Source: Pasteurella skyensis (GTDB taxonomy: Bacteria; Pseudomonadota; Gammaproteobacteria; Enterobacterales; Pasteurellaceae). From it: 64,000 bases of DNA. Below, piece after piece: positions 36,401-43,908 of the stretch (position 1 is the stretch's first letter; each line of letters opens with the position of its first letter). Location: contig NZ_CP016180.1 in assembly GCF_013377295.1 (NCBI RefSeq), positions 992,001 to 1,056,000 on the forward strand, read 5' to 3'. Both the position numbers and the translations under genes were made by a program. The notes under the pieces were generated by a model. That model had not been told where the DNA came from. It was given only the letters and a program-made list of their open reading frames with translations, and made no database searches.

Positions 36401-37676
36401 AGGCTTTGACTTTCTTCACATTTAAACCATTTCTACGGATTAAATCATCATCAGAAACATACTCAATTGTTTTCTGATAATTATTTGTTGGATCGCTCCA
36501 TTCTACGTGAATAGCATTGTGGCGAGATTTTAATGCTGAGTATGTGTAAGTAAATTCGCCATCAATAACATTTGCATTGGTATAAGTCCAAACAGGATCT
36601 GTCGGTCTATCCATCACAATAGTTAGTTCTCGACCATTCCACACAGGCATTGCTCTAAAAATTGAGCAAATATCATTAATTAAATTATAAGCAGATTTTT
36701 GATCTGTTATCCAAGCATTACATACAAAACGAGGCTCTTCACCGCCGAAGCCATCTGGAACAATCTGGTCACAATATTGCCCAGCCTGATATAACGCCCA
36801 TTTATCTACTCCAAAATCTCCTAAGCGTTGCCCCAAACCGTAACGTTTACTTGTTACTACATCATAAAGTATCCAAGCAGGATTGTTCGTCCATTCTGTT
36901 TTAAAAGTACCGTCCCAAATTCCATCATATTGACGAGTATGAGGGTTGTAATTGCTTGGTACTCGAACTTTAATACCATAAACATCATAAGTACGACTTG
37001 GAACAGATGAGAAATAATCAGAATCGAATTTAATGCCTGCCAATGCTGTGTTTGGATAGCTAAAATCTGTATCAATGATTTCTGTATAACTCGCCCAAAT
37101 TGTGTTGTTTTGTAGTCGGCTACTTGTACTATCTTCATTTATTCGCTCAACTCGAACGATAAAAGGGGTTTCAGGTAAATCTGTAAAAATATATTTTCTT
37201 AAATATTGAGAACTGTATTTACCGCTAATAGTGATAATATGACTATTATCACCTATTGTTACTCTAAAAGTAGCTTCTGAACCATAAGTATCACCTTGAT
37301 CGTTTTGGTGAAACAATGACTGAACGCCTAATGTTAAACGTAGGCGAGTTACATTGCTATCGGTTATCGTGTGAGTCAAAGGAGTTTTCTTGCGAACTTG
37401 TTTACTTACTGCGATTTCTTTTTCACTCGTATTAAAACCTGTCATCGCCGTTTGGTCTTGTGTACCACGACGGCTTTCTGCAAATAAATTTTTAAAATTA
37501 TAGCTATCATCACTAGCTTGAACAGGTGTGTTGTCAAGATAAACAGATTTAAAACCATCTTGTAGTCCTTGTATTTCACCCTCTGACACAATCTCAACAA
37601 TCTTAACATTTTGTTTAGAACGACCGCTATCTTTAGCTTCGTAAGGAGTGTGTCCGCTTTCTCCACCTTTTCCCAT
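33414..37676 (-). CDS. Tail tip protein J (host specificity)
   Basis: The 1420-residue protein has the lambda J layout. The N-terminal part is conserved (KQNVKIVEIVSEGEIQGLQDGFKSVYLDNTPVQ; WILYDVVTSKRYGLGQRLGDFGVDKWALYQAGQYCD). Two fibronectin-type III-like segments lie near residues 600-760 and a long helical part near 780-930. The C-terminal central-fibre-like region ends GGITTSHLAANAVSADKISSGAIT...GKIRVRMGKL. It forms the tail tip and binds the receptor. A terminator lies just upstream, so it needs readthrough or its own promoter. Confidence 0.93.
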   Translation of the reverse strand: MGKGGESGHTPYEAKDSGRSKQNVKIVEIVSEGEIQGLQDGFKSVYLDNTPVQASDDSYNFKNLFAESRRGTQDQTAMTGFNTSEKEIAVSKQVRKKTPLTHTITDSNVTRLRLTLGVQSLFHQNDQGDTYGSEATFRVTIGDNSHIITISGKYSSQYLRKYIFTDLPETPFIVRVERINEDSTSSRLQNNTIWASYTEIIDTDFSYPNTALAGIKFDSDYFSSVPSRTYDVYGIKVRVPSNYNPHTRQYDGIWDGTFKTEWTNNPAWILYDVVTSKRYGLGQRLGDFGVDKWALYQAGQYCDQIVPDGFGGEEPRFVCNAWITDQKSAYNLINDICSIFRAMPVWNGRELTIVMDRPTDPVWTYTNANVIDGEFTYTYSALKSRHNAIHVEWSDPTNNYQKTIEYVSDDDLIRRNGLNVKKVKAFGCTSRGQAHRTGLWILQTEKLETKTVTFKVGTEGLMHIPGDIIKVADVSYAGTDIGGRVSAVNGKVVTLDREIEITDNSYFSYIDNSARPRDIKIESVNGHQITLENEPTGLQDLGVWSLTTQTIKPQLFKALTISEEEKGKYSILALQHEPQKENIVDNGVIFSAQEDTLHRTPTVDNVAINVNQGSATVTADTSNGSGTAQYDIRIYKDGQLYDTKLGQKSPTAKLDNLANGDYSVTIVAKNDDGQVLNTKTNDFVIDKPPRPTAVEITNGLKNVVLEWQYVDDTTETEIFVSETDDIKTAEKLAKVTAQMYSHEVGANKIRYYWLRHTRGINNGEFYKNAGLKAQTSVDIDDEIDVLKSAFNYDKLINDEIEHRKAGEKILNSKITTEATQRQQALLVQAQQFGTKITAVETATNEQSQQLARLTAVKNNLVAGLEQERAARIAGDNAEAQARQTLVSQVNTNKAGISTLSQTVANNQQSAASQLTTLTAKVDNIEVGARNYFLNSKAPLSAYGSRIRYKRNWLSETIKRGTSVVVQIKAKCDKDNVGYSQYFNTDNSYQAFDKKLSTKWQVLTLKRVLTGNLTPDNTTFHLQASVAVNPEIEWIKVSVGDVATDWTPAPEDLKNEVTAEISSFKETQATQNSAFTNQLTTLTAKVENFNPDNLVRTNLDLTNLDENTWYPVVSSRLGCVAKYFFRVSKELVAQSHRTSWGSDYGFSMLCQWTTNGCGWGVIDVQRNIEEFTFKSVKDNKSPILKLSQMEISSQEVFYLRGGETYWIDTEKNVSVTLHPSGYSNRDDAYKQTVMPISYRSEWAPVTLAKKVSSTYTLKTQAIAGNRKAIAGITLGSSIDGQAVESSVNVLANNFNVAASENGELQPLFTVQEEKAVLAPALIAKGGITTSHLAANAVSADKISSGAITADKLSVSKLSALSSNLGDITAGSIDIGNGKFKVNSSGQVSIKGAGKDVGLVIDSERITVYDTNGKIRVRMGKL

Positions 37677-37699
37677 TTTAAACTCCTGAATTTTGGAAA

Positions 37700-37731
37700 T
37701 AAAAAAACCGCCTGTATTTCTACAAGCGGTA
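37700..37731 (-). terminator. Terminator after the antirepressor gene
   Basis: ACCGCCTGTA (37707-37716) and TACAAGCGGT (37721-37730) form a ten-base stem with one G-U type pair, with seven A residues upstream that become a U-tract on the minus strand. It again uses an ACAAGCGGT uptake-like word. It separates the accessory ant region from J. Confidence 0.75.
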
Positions 37732-37754
37732 TGATTTAATTAAGTTTTTGCAAA

Positions 37755-38475
37755 TTAAAAATCATAAAGCAATCTTGGTCTAACTTGCTCTGCAAAATCA
37801 TCAAGCCAAAAATTGAACTCGTGGCTTAAGTCATAAGCTGTCGCAGCAATATTATTGCTAATACCTGAAAGACGTGTTATTCCTAGTGCCTCAAACAAAT
37901 CTCGGTGCGTTTGCTCCATATTTTTAGCAAATTGTTGAGACATATCAATATATTTTAGTATAACTTTTGCCGTTTCTCTGTCTATTGTAACCGTTTCATT
38001 TTGGTCTAATTTCTTTACTTCATTATCAAAATAGGATTTGGCTTTTTTCATTACACATTTTAATGGCATTCCAAAATTATGTAAGTAATGACCGCCTAAT
38101 TCATCACTGATTTTATTATACATTCCTTTATTAATGGCTTCAGCTCTCATTTCTTGTGCTTGATTGCAGAAATGATACAGTTTAGCTACTAATTGTAATG
38201 TATCTTCATCACATTTGTTTTCTTGTACCATATATCGAATAGTTTATGGGTAAGCAAATCATTTGTTGATCACCACCATTTGAAGGTGTGATCATAACGA
38301 TCATACCTTGTGAAAGTACTGTATCACGTTTAATTCTAGCTAATTGTGCTTCCCACGCTAAGCCGATATTTTCACAAATAGGTTTCATTGCAGTGTATTG
38401 TGTACCGTCTTTTTCAAAAGTAATTAAAGATTGATTGTTGAATGTAATTGTTTGGGTTGAGATTTGATTAGACAT
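37755..38475 (-). pseudogene. Phage antirepressor (P22_AR_N type), degenerate
   Basis: The N-terminal frame from ATG 38475 (good AAAGGAGACAGTT site) reads ITFEKDGTQYTAMKPICENIGLAWEAQLARIKRD ... QMICLPINYS, the P22_AR_N domain. It then goes off frame and stops. The expected LNGWLFGI segment is missing. A second frame (38231-37755) carries the normal C-terminal part (LVAKLYHFCNQAQEMRAEAINKGMYNKISDELGGHYLHNFG ... MSQQFAKNMEQTHRDLFEALG). A deletion plus frame change near 38225 therefore split the gene. Such proteins antagonise the phage repressor. Confidence 0.8.
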
Positions 38476-38483
38476 AACTGTCT

Positions 38484-38749
38484 CCTTTGTGTAATTTTCG
38501 AAATTACCCCTAATAATATAGGGTTGCCAAGAGGTTCGAAAACCGCACAAAGTTCGGCTGGGATTATTCCTCTTACGAGTATTATATTCTCCGCCCTCTC
38601 GGCATAGATTTTGATTTTTTACCTTTTTGTATCTAAATAAATTCTAAAGGCACTACTTTTAGTAAATTCTAGATACAAAAAAACCGCTTAGGATTTCGGT
38701 TGCGGCTTACCGCTCTGTGAAAGGTTTCGACACCTTGATAAGAATAATA
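38484..38749 (-). ncRNA. C4-like antisense RNA and structured leader of the antirepressor gene
   Basis: A minus-strand promoter, TTTACA (38772-38767) and TATTAT (38749-38744) at 17 bases, precedes a short RNA. That RNA contains an AAGGT/ACCTT hairpin and a terminator GCGG/CCGC with U7 (38676-38712). Next comes a ten-base inverted repeat (38626-38635/38670-38679). The leader follows, with TGCCGAGAGG (38604-38595) complementary to CCTCTTGGCA (38534-38525). The arrangement, a short terminated RNA before ant, is that of phage C4 antisense RNAs. The identity is inferred from structure and context. It fills the 350-base gap before ant. Confidence 0.5.
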
Positions 38750-38773
38750 TAATTTTATTTTTGATATGTAAAG

Positions 38774-38806
38774 AAAAACCAGCTTTATTTTAGCTGGGTT
38801 TTTATT
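38774..38806. terminator. Bidirectional terminator after DUF4041 gene
   Basis: CCAGCT and AGCTGG pair around TTTATTTT, flanked by A5 on the left and T5 on the right. It lies directly after the stop of the DUF4041 nuclease gene and before the ant promoter. Confidence 0.8.
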
Positions 38807-38825
38807 TAATCTTAAATAACTACGA

Positions 38826-40322
38826 TTAAGCAGCTCTTTTTTCTCGACGCTCCGCTATTGCCAAACTTTGACGATATTCCGTTGCCTCTGCTAGCATTGT
38901 CCATTTTGTTTTAATACCTTTATTTTCAAGATATTTTTTTATGTCCTTAATGCTAAGTTCAAAAAATTCTTTTCTTGCATTCACTTTATTAACAGACGCA
39001 AGCTCAAATTTATTATGTAATTCTTTCTCCAATGCTGGAGCGTCATCACTAAAAATCATTGCATGAACATCAAATGGGAATGGGACAGAAGCATCTCCTA
39101 ACTCTTTAACTCGATCTAATGGTTCTAAACGTCTAGTCATACCAATTTTAAAGATATCTTCACCAAAACTACCTATATTACTAATAATATAAACATGTCC
39201 TTGTTTTGTTTGCTGAGCCATTGATAATGCCCTTTTCCCTTTTTCTTCAGCCTCTGCTAATTGATTTTCAAGGAGTTTTAATTTTTCTTCATATTTTTGT
39301 TTTTGCTCTTCCGTAGCATTCAACATTTCTTCTCTAGCTTTAACCAATGCAGCCTGAATTAAACTTTCTTCTTTCTCAGCTTGTTTAATAGCTCTTTCAA
39401 TTTCCCTTTGTGCAGCAGCCTCTTCTCTCATCTGAGCTCGTATTTCTCTCTGCTCTTCAGCTTCTATTTCTTTCTGACAAATATATTGATAATAAGCCTC
39501 ACATTCTTGCATTTTTAATTCAACGTAAGACAAGGATATTCCAACTTCTAAATCAATCAGGAGTTTTTCTAATGTTTCTGCTAGTTTTTCTATTTTAGAT
39601 AAAGTAGCTTCGTAATTTTTAGAGCTTATCTTACTAATTAAATATTCACAATGGGTATTAAATGCTGTGATAAGTAATTTACCTTGATTATTAAAAAGAC
39701 GTTTATCATAAGCCCTATTTCCTGTTAAGTCTAAGAAATCATCAGGGTAAGAATACGCTTGGCTTTTTCTAACCATTTCTTTCTGTTTTGCTCTTATATC
39801 TTTTAATTTCTCGTTATATGCTCCACTACTTACCTCACCATATTGAGGAAGAGGGTAAATACCACAACTAACAAATTTATCCATATCCGAATATAAAGAC
39901 ATTTCACTCTGTAATGCTTCAATATTCTGTTCTAACTCCAAAAGAACCACTTTCTTATCATCTAATTTTGTATATTTCTCTTCTATCTCTGCTGATGATC
40001 TTTGCATTTCTTGAAGATGCCTTGTTTCATCGTTCAATTCTTCAAATATTTTTTTCTTTACTTTAAATTTTTCACTTATATTATCTAATTGTGCCGTTAC
40101 ACTTTTTAATTTATTTGAGGCAATAACTTCTTCATTCAACAAATTATTCTTTGTATTCTCTAATTTTTCTATTTCCACTTCTCTATTTTTCTTTTCTTCA
40201 TCAAAAGCTTTTAATACACCTGCTTTTTTAAATGCTTTCCTAAACCCAATCCAATAGCCAAAAGAAAATAAAATTGCTACAAAAACGAAGAATACAACCA
40301 ACGCTGTCATTTCATTACTCAT
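38826..40322 (-). CDS. DUF4041/GIY-YIG (T5orf172-like) nuclease with membrane anchor
   Basis: The 498-residue protein has one N-terminal transmembrane helix (LVVFFVFVAILFSFGYWIGF). A long coiled coil covers residues about 40-130 and a DUF4041 region follows (YGEVSSGAYNEKLKDIRAKQKEMVRKSQAYSYPDDFLDLTGNRAYDKRL). After a second charged coiled coil comes a C-terminal GIY-YIG-type domain (GHVYIISNIGSFGEDIFKIGMTRRLEPLDRVKELGDASVPFPFDVHAMIFSDDAPALEKELHNKF). It starts in an ATGA overlap with the 110-residue gene. The position inside the tail operon marks it as a moron. A defence or superinfection role is possible but unproven. Confidence 0.82.
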   Translation of the reverse strand: MSNEMTALVVFFVFVAILFSFGYWIGFRKAFKKAGVLKAFDEEKKNREVEIEKLENTKNNLLNEEVIASNKLKSVTAQLDNISEKFKVKKKIFEELNDETRHLQEMQRSSAEIEEKYTKLDDKKVVLLELEQNIEALQSEMSLYSDMDKFVSCGIYPLPQYGEVSSGAYNEKLKDIRAKQKEMVRKSQAYSYPDDFLDLTGNRAYDKRLFNNQGKLLITAFNTHCEYLISKISSKNYEATLSKIEKLAETLEKLLIDLEVGISLSYVELKMQECEAYYQYICQKEIEAEEQREIRAQMREEAAAQREIERAIKQAEKEESLIQAALVKAREEMLNATEEQKQKYEEKLKLLENQLAEAEEKGKRALSMAQQTKQGHVYIISNIGSFGEDIFKIGMTRRLEPLDRVKELGDASVPFPFDVHAMIFSDDAPALEKELHNKFELASVNKVNARKEFFELSIKDIKKYLENKGIKTKWTMLAEATEYRQSLAIAERREKRAA

Positions 40323-40651
40323 ACATTACTCCCTGCACAAAAAAATTGTTCCTTAAGTTTTGCTCTTTGTAAGCATCTTTTTTCCAGTGATTTATTTCCT
40401 TTAGCTAAAAACCTTTCATACTTACGTTTATTTTTAGCTTTTCTTTGCTGTTCCTGACGTTTTATTTTTTGATTTAAAATTCTTTCCGCATTCTTTCTGT
40501 CTCTTTCTATTTCGGCTAGCCTTTTCTTTCTCTCTTTCTCTAAATGCTTACGTTCTCTAATTATCTGAGCATTTCTTCTTTTGGCTTCTCTCTCTTGTTC
40601 TCGCTGTATTCGAGTTAAAGCTCGATTTACTTTTATGAGTGTTTTTAACAT
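40319..40651 (-). CDS. Small basic coiled-coil protein coupled to DUF4041 nuclease
   Basis: The 110-residue product is almost entirely charged helix (LTRIQREQEREAKRRNAQIIRERKHLEKERKKRLAEIERDRKNAERIL), very basic, ending in FFCAGSNV. It overlaps the nuclease gene by four bases. No family is recognised. Co-translation suggests it partners the coiled-coil nuclease or binds nucleic acid. Confidence 0.65.
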   Translation of the reverse strand: MLKTLIKVNRALTRIQREQEREAKRRNAQIIRERKHLEKERKKRLAEIERDRKNAERILNQKIKRQEQQRKAKNKRKYERFLAKGNKSLEKRCLQRAKLKEQFFCAGSNV

Positions 40652-40724
40652 AGCTTATCTACCATTATTAGATTTTGTTAATTAGATCAATAAAAAAGCA
40701 CTCCGAAGAATGCTTAATCTAAAA

Positions 40725-41036
40725 TTAATTATTTGTACACTGGTATTTAACTTTCATTATGTATTCCATACAGTCACCACCCCACATAGAGTTACAACCT
40801 CTCGTAGAGCCACCAAATGGCTCTGCATTAGAGTATCCCCACGCTTTACATTTTCTAATAACTGTCTGTAACGTTTTCTCTTTGTTTACTTGAACACGTT
40901 CAAATGGTTGCTTAGTAACAGCCATTTCAACAATTCCATCTGACTTGCTACCACCAACAGCATACATTTCCTTTTCTTGAACCGCACACCCTGTTAAAAC
41001 AAGACTTAACAAACTAACTACTAATAACTTTTTCAT
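40725..41036 (-). CDS. YecR-like lipoprotein
   Basis: The 103-residue lipoprotein has lipobox LTGCA after MKKLLVVSLLSLV. The mature part has MAVTKQPFERVQVNKEKTLQTVIRKCKAWGYSNAEPFGGSTRGCNSMWGGDCMEYIMKVKYQC, the YecR pattern with several Cys. A good ribosome site (GGAGG) precedes it. Phage-borne lipoproteins in the tail region often alter the host envelope; superinfection exclusion is a guess. Confidence 0.75.
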   Translation of the reverse strand: MKKLLVVSLLSLVLTGCAVQEKEMYAVGGSKSDGIVEMAVTKQPFERVQVNKEKTLQTVIRKCKAWGYSNAEPFGGSTRGCNSMWGGDCMEYIMKVKYQCTNN

Positions 41037-41204
41037 AAAACCTCCGTTGTGAATAAAAACGGTGGTATTTTATCAAAAATTAAATATTTATAGGAAAATA
41101 AATTCTGATTTTGCGATCTAGATCGAGAAAATCAATCATTCAACTTTCTAACTTGTGACTTTGTAGTAATCTCATTTCATAAAATCACGAAACGAGGAAA
41201 AACT

Positions 41205-41369
41205 ATGAAACAACAATTTAAACAGTGGTTAATTAACCAAAATGACCGATTTATAAACGACAACATTACATCTATTCTCTCTAAGATTGATGACGAACTT
41301 AATATCATTAATGCTAATGAAGAAGAAACAGAAACTTTAATACTGTGGCTTAGTGAATTTTTAGGGTAA
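41205..41369 (+). CDS. Plus-strand moron encoding a 54-residue acidic helical protein
   Basis: ATG 41205 follows a strong GAGGAAAAACT site. The frame (MKQQFKQWLINQNDRFINDN ... DELNIINANEEETETLILWL, ending SEFLG) closes at 41367-41369 and is directly followed by a terminator. TTGTGA and TAAAAT upstream could be a promoter. It runs opposite to all neighbouring late genes, so it is a self-contained transcription unit of the moron kind. The family is not recognised; an acidic, helical, small product would suit an inhibitor protein. Confidence 0.65.
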   Translation: MKQQFKQWLINQNDRFINDNITSILSKIDDELNIINANEEETETLILWLSEFLG

Positions 41370-41373
41370 TAAA

Positions 41374-41391
41374 AAACCTGCATTATGCAGG
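41374..41391 (+). terminator. Terminator of the plus-strand moron
   Basis: CCTGCA and TGCAGG pair over a TTA loop immediately after the moron stop, flanked by A6 and a later T-rich stretch. It may work in both directions. Confidence 0.65.
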
Positions 41392-41408
41392 CTTAGGTTA
41401 TTTCTTTT

Positions 41409-41447
41409 CTAGTCGTTACCGTCCCAACCTTCAATAAATCTTTTCAT
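41409..41447 (-). CDS. Possible 12-residue peptide with strong ribosome site
   Basis: On the minus strand AAGGAG stands eight bases before an ATG that opens MKRFIEGWDGND and a stop. No hairpin suggesting attenuation control is clear. It lies in the gap 41370-41552 after tail gene I. It could be a real micropeptide or only a leftover start region. Confidence 0.25.
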   Translation of the reverse strand: MKRFIEGWDGND

Positions 41448-41552
41448 AGTATGCTCCTTTTTAATTGAATTAAAAAAGATTACTGTCACTAATCTTTACT
41501 GCTTTTACGTGATGAATTATAACAAGGCGTATTTATAAAATAAACTTTATAT

Positions 41553-42125
41553 TTATTCAACAACCACTTCTTCATCAAAGGTTTCAACACCTTGCGAAAT
41601 AACTAACGATCCTGTTCTGATTTTTCCATAAGCTAACGGAACAGGACGACCTTGCGCAGTCATATTTGATAAATTAGAAAAGTGGGTAGATTTTTTCTTC
41701 TCAGCCTCATCTCCTGTATTCATTTCTGGCGTTTTGGTTAGCATTTGAGCAACACCACCAATCATCATACCAATACCTGAAGCAACCAATGCCGAACCAC
41801 CCGCCCAAGATGTCATAACTCCTACAACAATCATAACCACACCAACAATTGTTTGGAATAAGCCTTGCTTCTTAGCTCCTTTCAACACTGGTGTAAAATG
41901 TACTGTTTGACCTTTTTTTAATTTCTGAAACAACCCTTTTTCTAAATAACGAGAGTCAATGTACTTACTTCCAATTCTGACTTTAAATAATCCTTGTTGA
42001 AAGGCTTGCTTTAGCCCTTGTATTTGCGAAGTTAATGCTCTTAATGCTTCAGCAGTGTCTTGTACATCTAATTCGAATTTATCGCCAAATCTTGTAAGGC
42101 TACCGTAAAATCTAACTCCAACCAT
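41553..42125 (-). CDS. Tail assembly protein I
   Basis: The protein of about 190 residues has the lambda I pattern: VRFYGSLTRFGDKFELDVQDTAEALRALTSQIQGLKQAF, a glycine-rich hydrophobic middle (VVGVMTSWAGGSALVASGIGMMIGGVAQML) and a C-terminal NMTAQGRPVPLAYGKIRTGSLVISQGVETFDE. I choose ATG 42125, nine bases after GGAG; a TTG at 42140 is alternative. It overlaps K by 58 bases and acts at the tail tip during assembly. Confidence 0.88.
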   Translation of the reverse strand: MVGVRFYGSLTRFGDKFELDVQDTAEALRALTSQIQGLKQAFQQGLFKVRIGSKYIDSRYLEKGLFQKLKKGQTVHFTPVLKGAKKQGLFQTIVGVVMIVVGVMTSWAGGSALVASGIGMMIGGVAQMLTKTPEMNTGDEAEKKKSTHFSNLSNMTAQGRPVPLAYGKIRTGSLVISQGVETFDEEVVVE

Positions 42126-42814
42126 TTTTTGTATCTCCAAATGCTATGTGTATGCTTTAACCAATACCCATCGTATAAATCTCGCTTTGACAAACGCTTG
42201 GGACTGTGGTGTAAAATCATTTGCTCACCGATATAAATACCTGCGTGATTAGGCACATCTGCTCCAACTTGAACAAGGATAACATCACCAATCTGTAATG
42301 ACTCTCCCTCTTCTAGCTTCTCAAACCCTTGTTTTTCAATATTGTCTAAATATAAATTGGTGTCTTTCCACCATTTGTCAGCTCGTTCAAAATCAGGAAA
42401 GTCTATACCTGACAATCTATAAAAATCTCTCGCAATGGTATAGCAATCGCTTGAACCATATTCGAATGAACGACCTATAAGCGGTGGGATTTTAGGAAAA
42501 ATTTGCAAATCATCATTACAGACTAACCACCAATCTAAGCCTGAATTATGTTGCATTTGCCTATCCGCAATAGAGAGCGTTGGCTCTCCGTCAGGGTGTG
42601 AGTGAACTACTGCTACAATTTTGCCTTTGTTACTCGCTTTTAAATAATCATTAGGCGATATTTCAAAATAAACTGTAGGTTCAATTGCAATATTTTCACA
42701 AGCAACAAATTGATTTTCATTGCCATCAGAAACAATAAAACCGCACATTTCTTGCGGTTCTTTTTGCTTAGCATAGTTTATCAATTCTGCTTTTAATTTT
42801 TCTGATATATTCAT
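42068..42814 (-). CDS. Tail protein K: JAMM plus NlpC/P60 peptidase
   Basis: The 248-residue protein has an N-terminal Mov34/JAMM metalloprotease domain (EMCGFIVSDG, AVVHSHPDGEPTLSIAD) and a C-terminal NlpC/P60 domain (YGSSDCYTIARDFYRLSG with Cys; PNHAGIYIG with His). This is the lambda K architecture. It sits in the tail tip and probably cuts peptidoglycan cross-links during entry. Gene order L-K-I-J is preserved around it. Confidence 0.93.
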   Translation of the reverse strand: MNISEKLKAELINYAKQKEPQEMCGFIVSDGNENQFVACENIAIEPTVYFEISPNDYLKASNKGKIVAVVHSHPDGEPTLSIADRQMQHNSGLDWWLVCNDDLQIFPKIPPLIGRSFEYGSSDCYTIARDFYRLSGIDFPDFERADKWWKDTNLYLDNIEKQGFEKLEEGESLQIGDVILVQVGADVPNHAGIYIGEQMILHHSPKRLSKRDLYDGYWLKHTHSIWRYKKWLELDFTVALQDLAINSN

Positions 42815-42817
42815 TTA

Positions 42818-43531
42818 CTACCTCAATTTATTAACACTGATAAATCCGCCGTAATTCATTGTGTTATTTCTCAACTTACAACCGCTGATTAAGCCGCTAC
42901 ATTTATCTTTCTTAATGTCTGATGTTCGTTGGTCTTTTTCATCCGCAATAGCTCCACCTGTATATCCACATTCAGATGAACGATAAACCCAATGACAAGC
43001 TATTGTTACTGTCCGTAGTGGAATAATTGCATTATCAGTCTCTGTCGGAAGTGCTAATACAAATGTTGCTATTTCTCGTTTTAATGCTGAGAGTTGTTCA
43101 ACAACAAAATAGCTTAGCACTTCTTGAGATGGGTCTGCGTTATCGTTACCCTCGCTAAAGTTTTCAGCATCTAAATATTGTGCATAAACGAGATGACGGC
43201 GAACAACAGCACCTAAGCATTGCTCAAAGCGATTTACTAATCCTGTAACAAAGCCATTAATATTCGCAATAGTCAAATTAGGGCGGTTTGATGTGCCTGT
43301 CCCTGACGTTTCAAAACCGTCTGCTTTTACACCGAAAGGCTGGTATTTCTTACCCTGCCAAACAATCGGCTTTAATTCTTCATTTGTACCTGCGTAGAAA
43401 CGATATAGTTCGCCATTCATTCCGTCTTGGTCTGTAAGATTGCGTAAATCGACTTCCCACAATTCAATCATTGTGTCTTGCTCGAGTTTAGCAAGTTCCA
43501 ACTTAAACTCATTACTTATTAGCTGTGGCAT
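42818..43531 (-). CDS. Minor tail protein L
   Basis: The 237-residue protein carries the lambda L pattern. It reads MIELWEVDLRNLTDQDG ... LYRFYAGTNEELKPIVWQGKKYQPFGVKADGFETSGTGTSNRPNLTIANINGFVTGLV and ends with Cys residues (ACHWVYRSSECGYTGG; DKCSGLISGCKLRNN) matching the Fe-S cluster ligands described for L. It starts after GAGGTTAAT. It joins the tail tip with J, I and H. Confidence 0.92.
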   Translation of the reverse strand: MPQLISNEFKLELAKLEQDTMIELWEVDLRNLTDQDGMNGELYRFYAGTNEELKPIVWQGKKYQPFGVKADGFETSGTGTSNRPNLTIANINGFVTGLVNRFEQCLGAVVRRHLVYAQYLDAENFSEGNDNADPSQEVLSYFVVEQLSALKREIATFVLALPTETDNAIIPLRTVTIACHWVYRSSECGYTGGAIADEKDQRTSDIKKDKCSGLISGCKLRNNTMNYGGFISVNKLR

Positions 43532-43540
43532 ATTAACCTC

Positions 43541-43696
43541 TTAATATGTTCCTAACGCATAAATTATCGCAGCAATACCAAATAGCAATCCAGTTATTAG
43601 TCCTGCAATAGCTAAAATAATCCCTGCTCTATCTGCACCTTTTTCACTCATTTTTCCACCTACCCTTATTTGATTTTTTGGTGTATACTTAATCAA
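43541..43696 (-). CDS. Small membrane protein in tail operon
   Basis: A TTG at 43696, seven bases after AAAGGAG, opens a 51-codon frame. An in-frame ATG at 43651 would give 36 residues. The shared part, MSEKGADRAGIILAIAGLI followed by a Gly-rich hydrophobic stretch, forms one transmembrane helix with a charged N-terminus. It lies between the tape measure terminator and L. The function is unknown; it is too short for most gene callers. Confidence 0.5.
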   Translation of the reverse strand: MIKYTPKNQIRVGGKMSEKGADRAGIILAIAGLITGLLFGIAAIIYALGTY

Positions 43697-43734
43697 AATT
43701 TATCTCCTTTCGTTTAAGGTTGTTAAGGGGATTT

Positions 43735-43768
43735 AAAAACCCTAGTAATTACCAGTTACTAGGGTTTC
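43735..43768. terminator. Bidirectional terminator after tape measure gene
   Basis: AACCCTAGTAA and TTACTAGGGTT form a perfect 11-base stem over a short loop, with A-rich sequence on the left and T-rich on the right. It stops the tape-measure transcript unless antitermination acts. Confidence 0.85.
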
Positions 43769-43908
43769 TTTTTTCTACTAACTGTGTTACTTAATTATCA
43801 CAATATTTATTATCTATTAAGAGAGGAAGCTGTTCAGCACTCTCATTTTGTGATTATTATTTTCACACTACAAATGCAATATTTCTTTTAAACTAGTTTA
43901 AAGATTTA

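Noticed and set aside
41177-41383. Minus-strand 68-codon frame
   Set aside because: It is the complement of the 54-residue plus-strand gene, which has the better ribosome site and composition.
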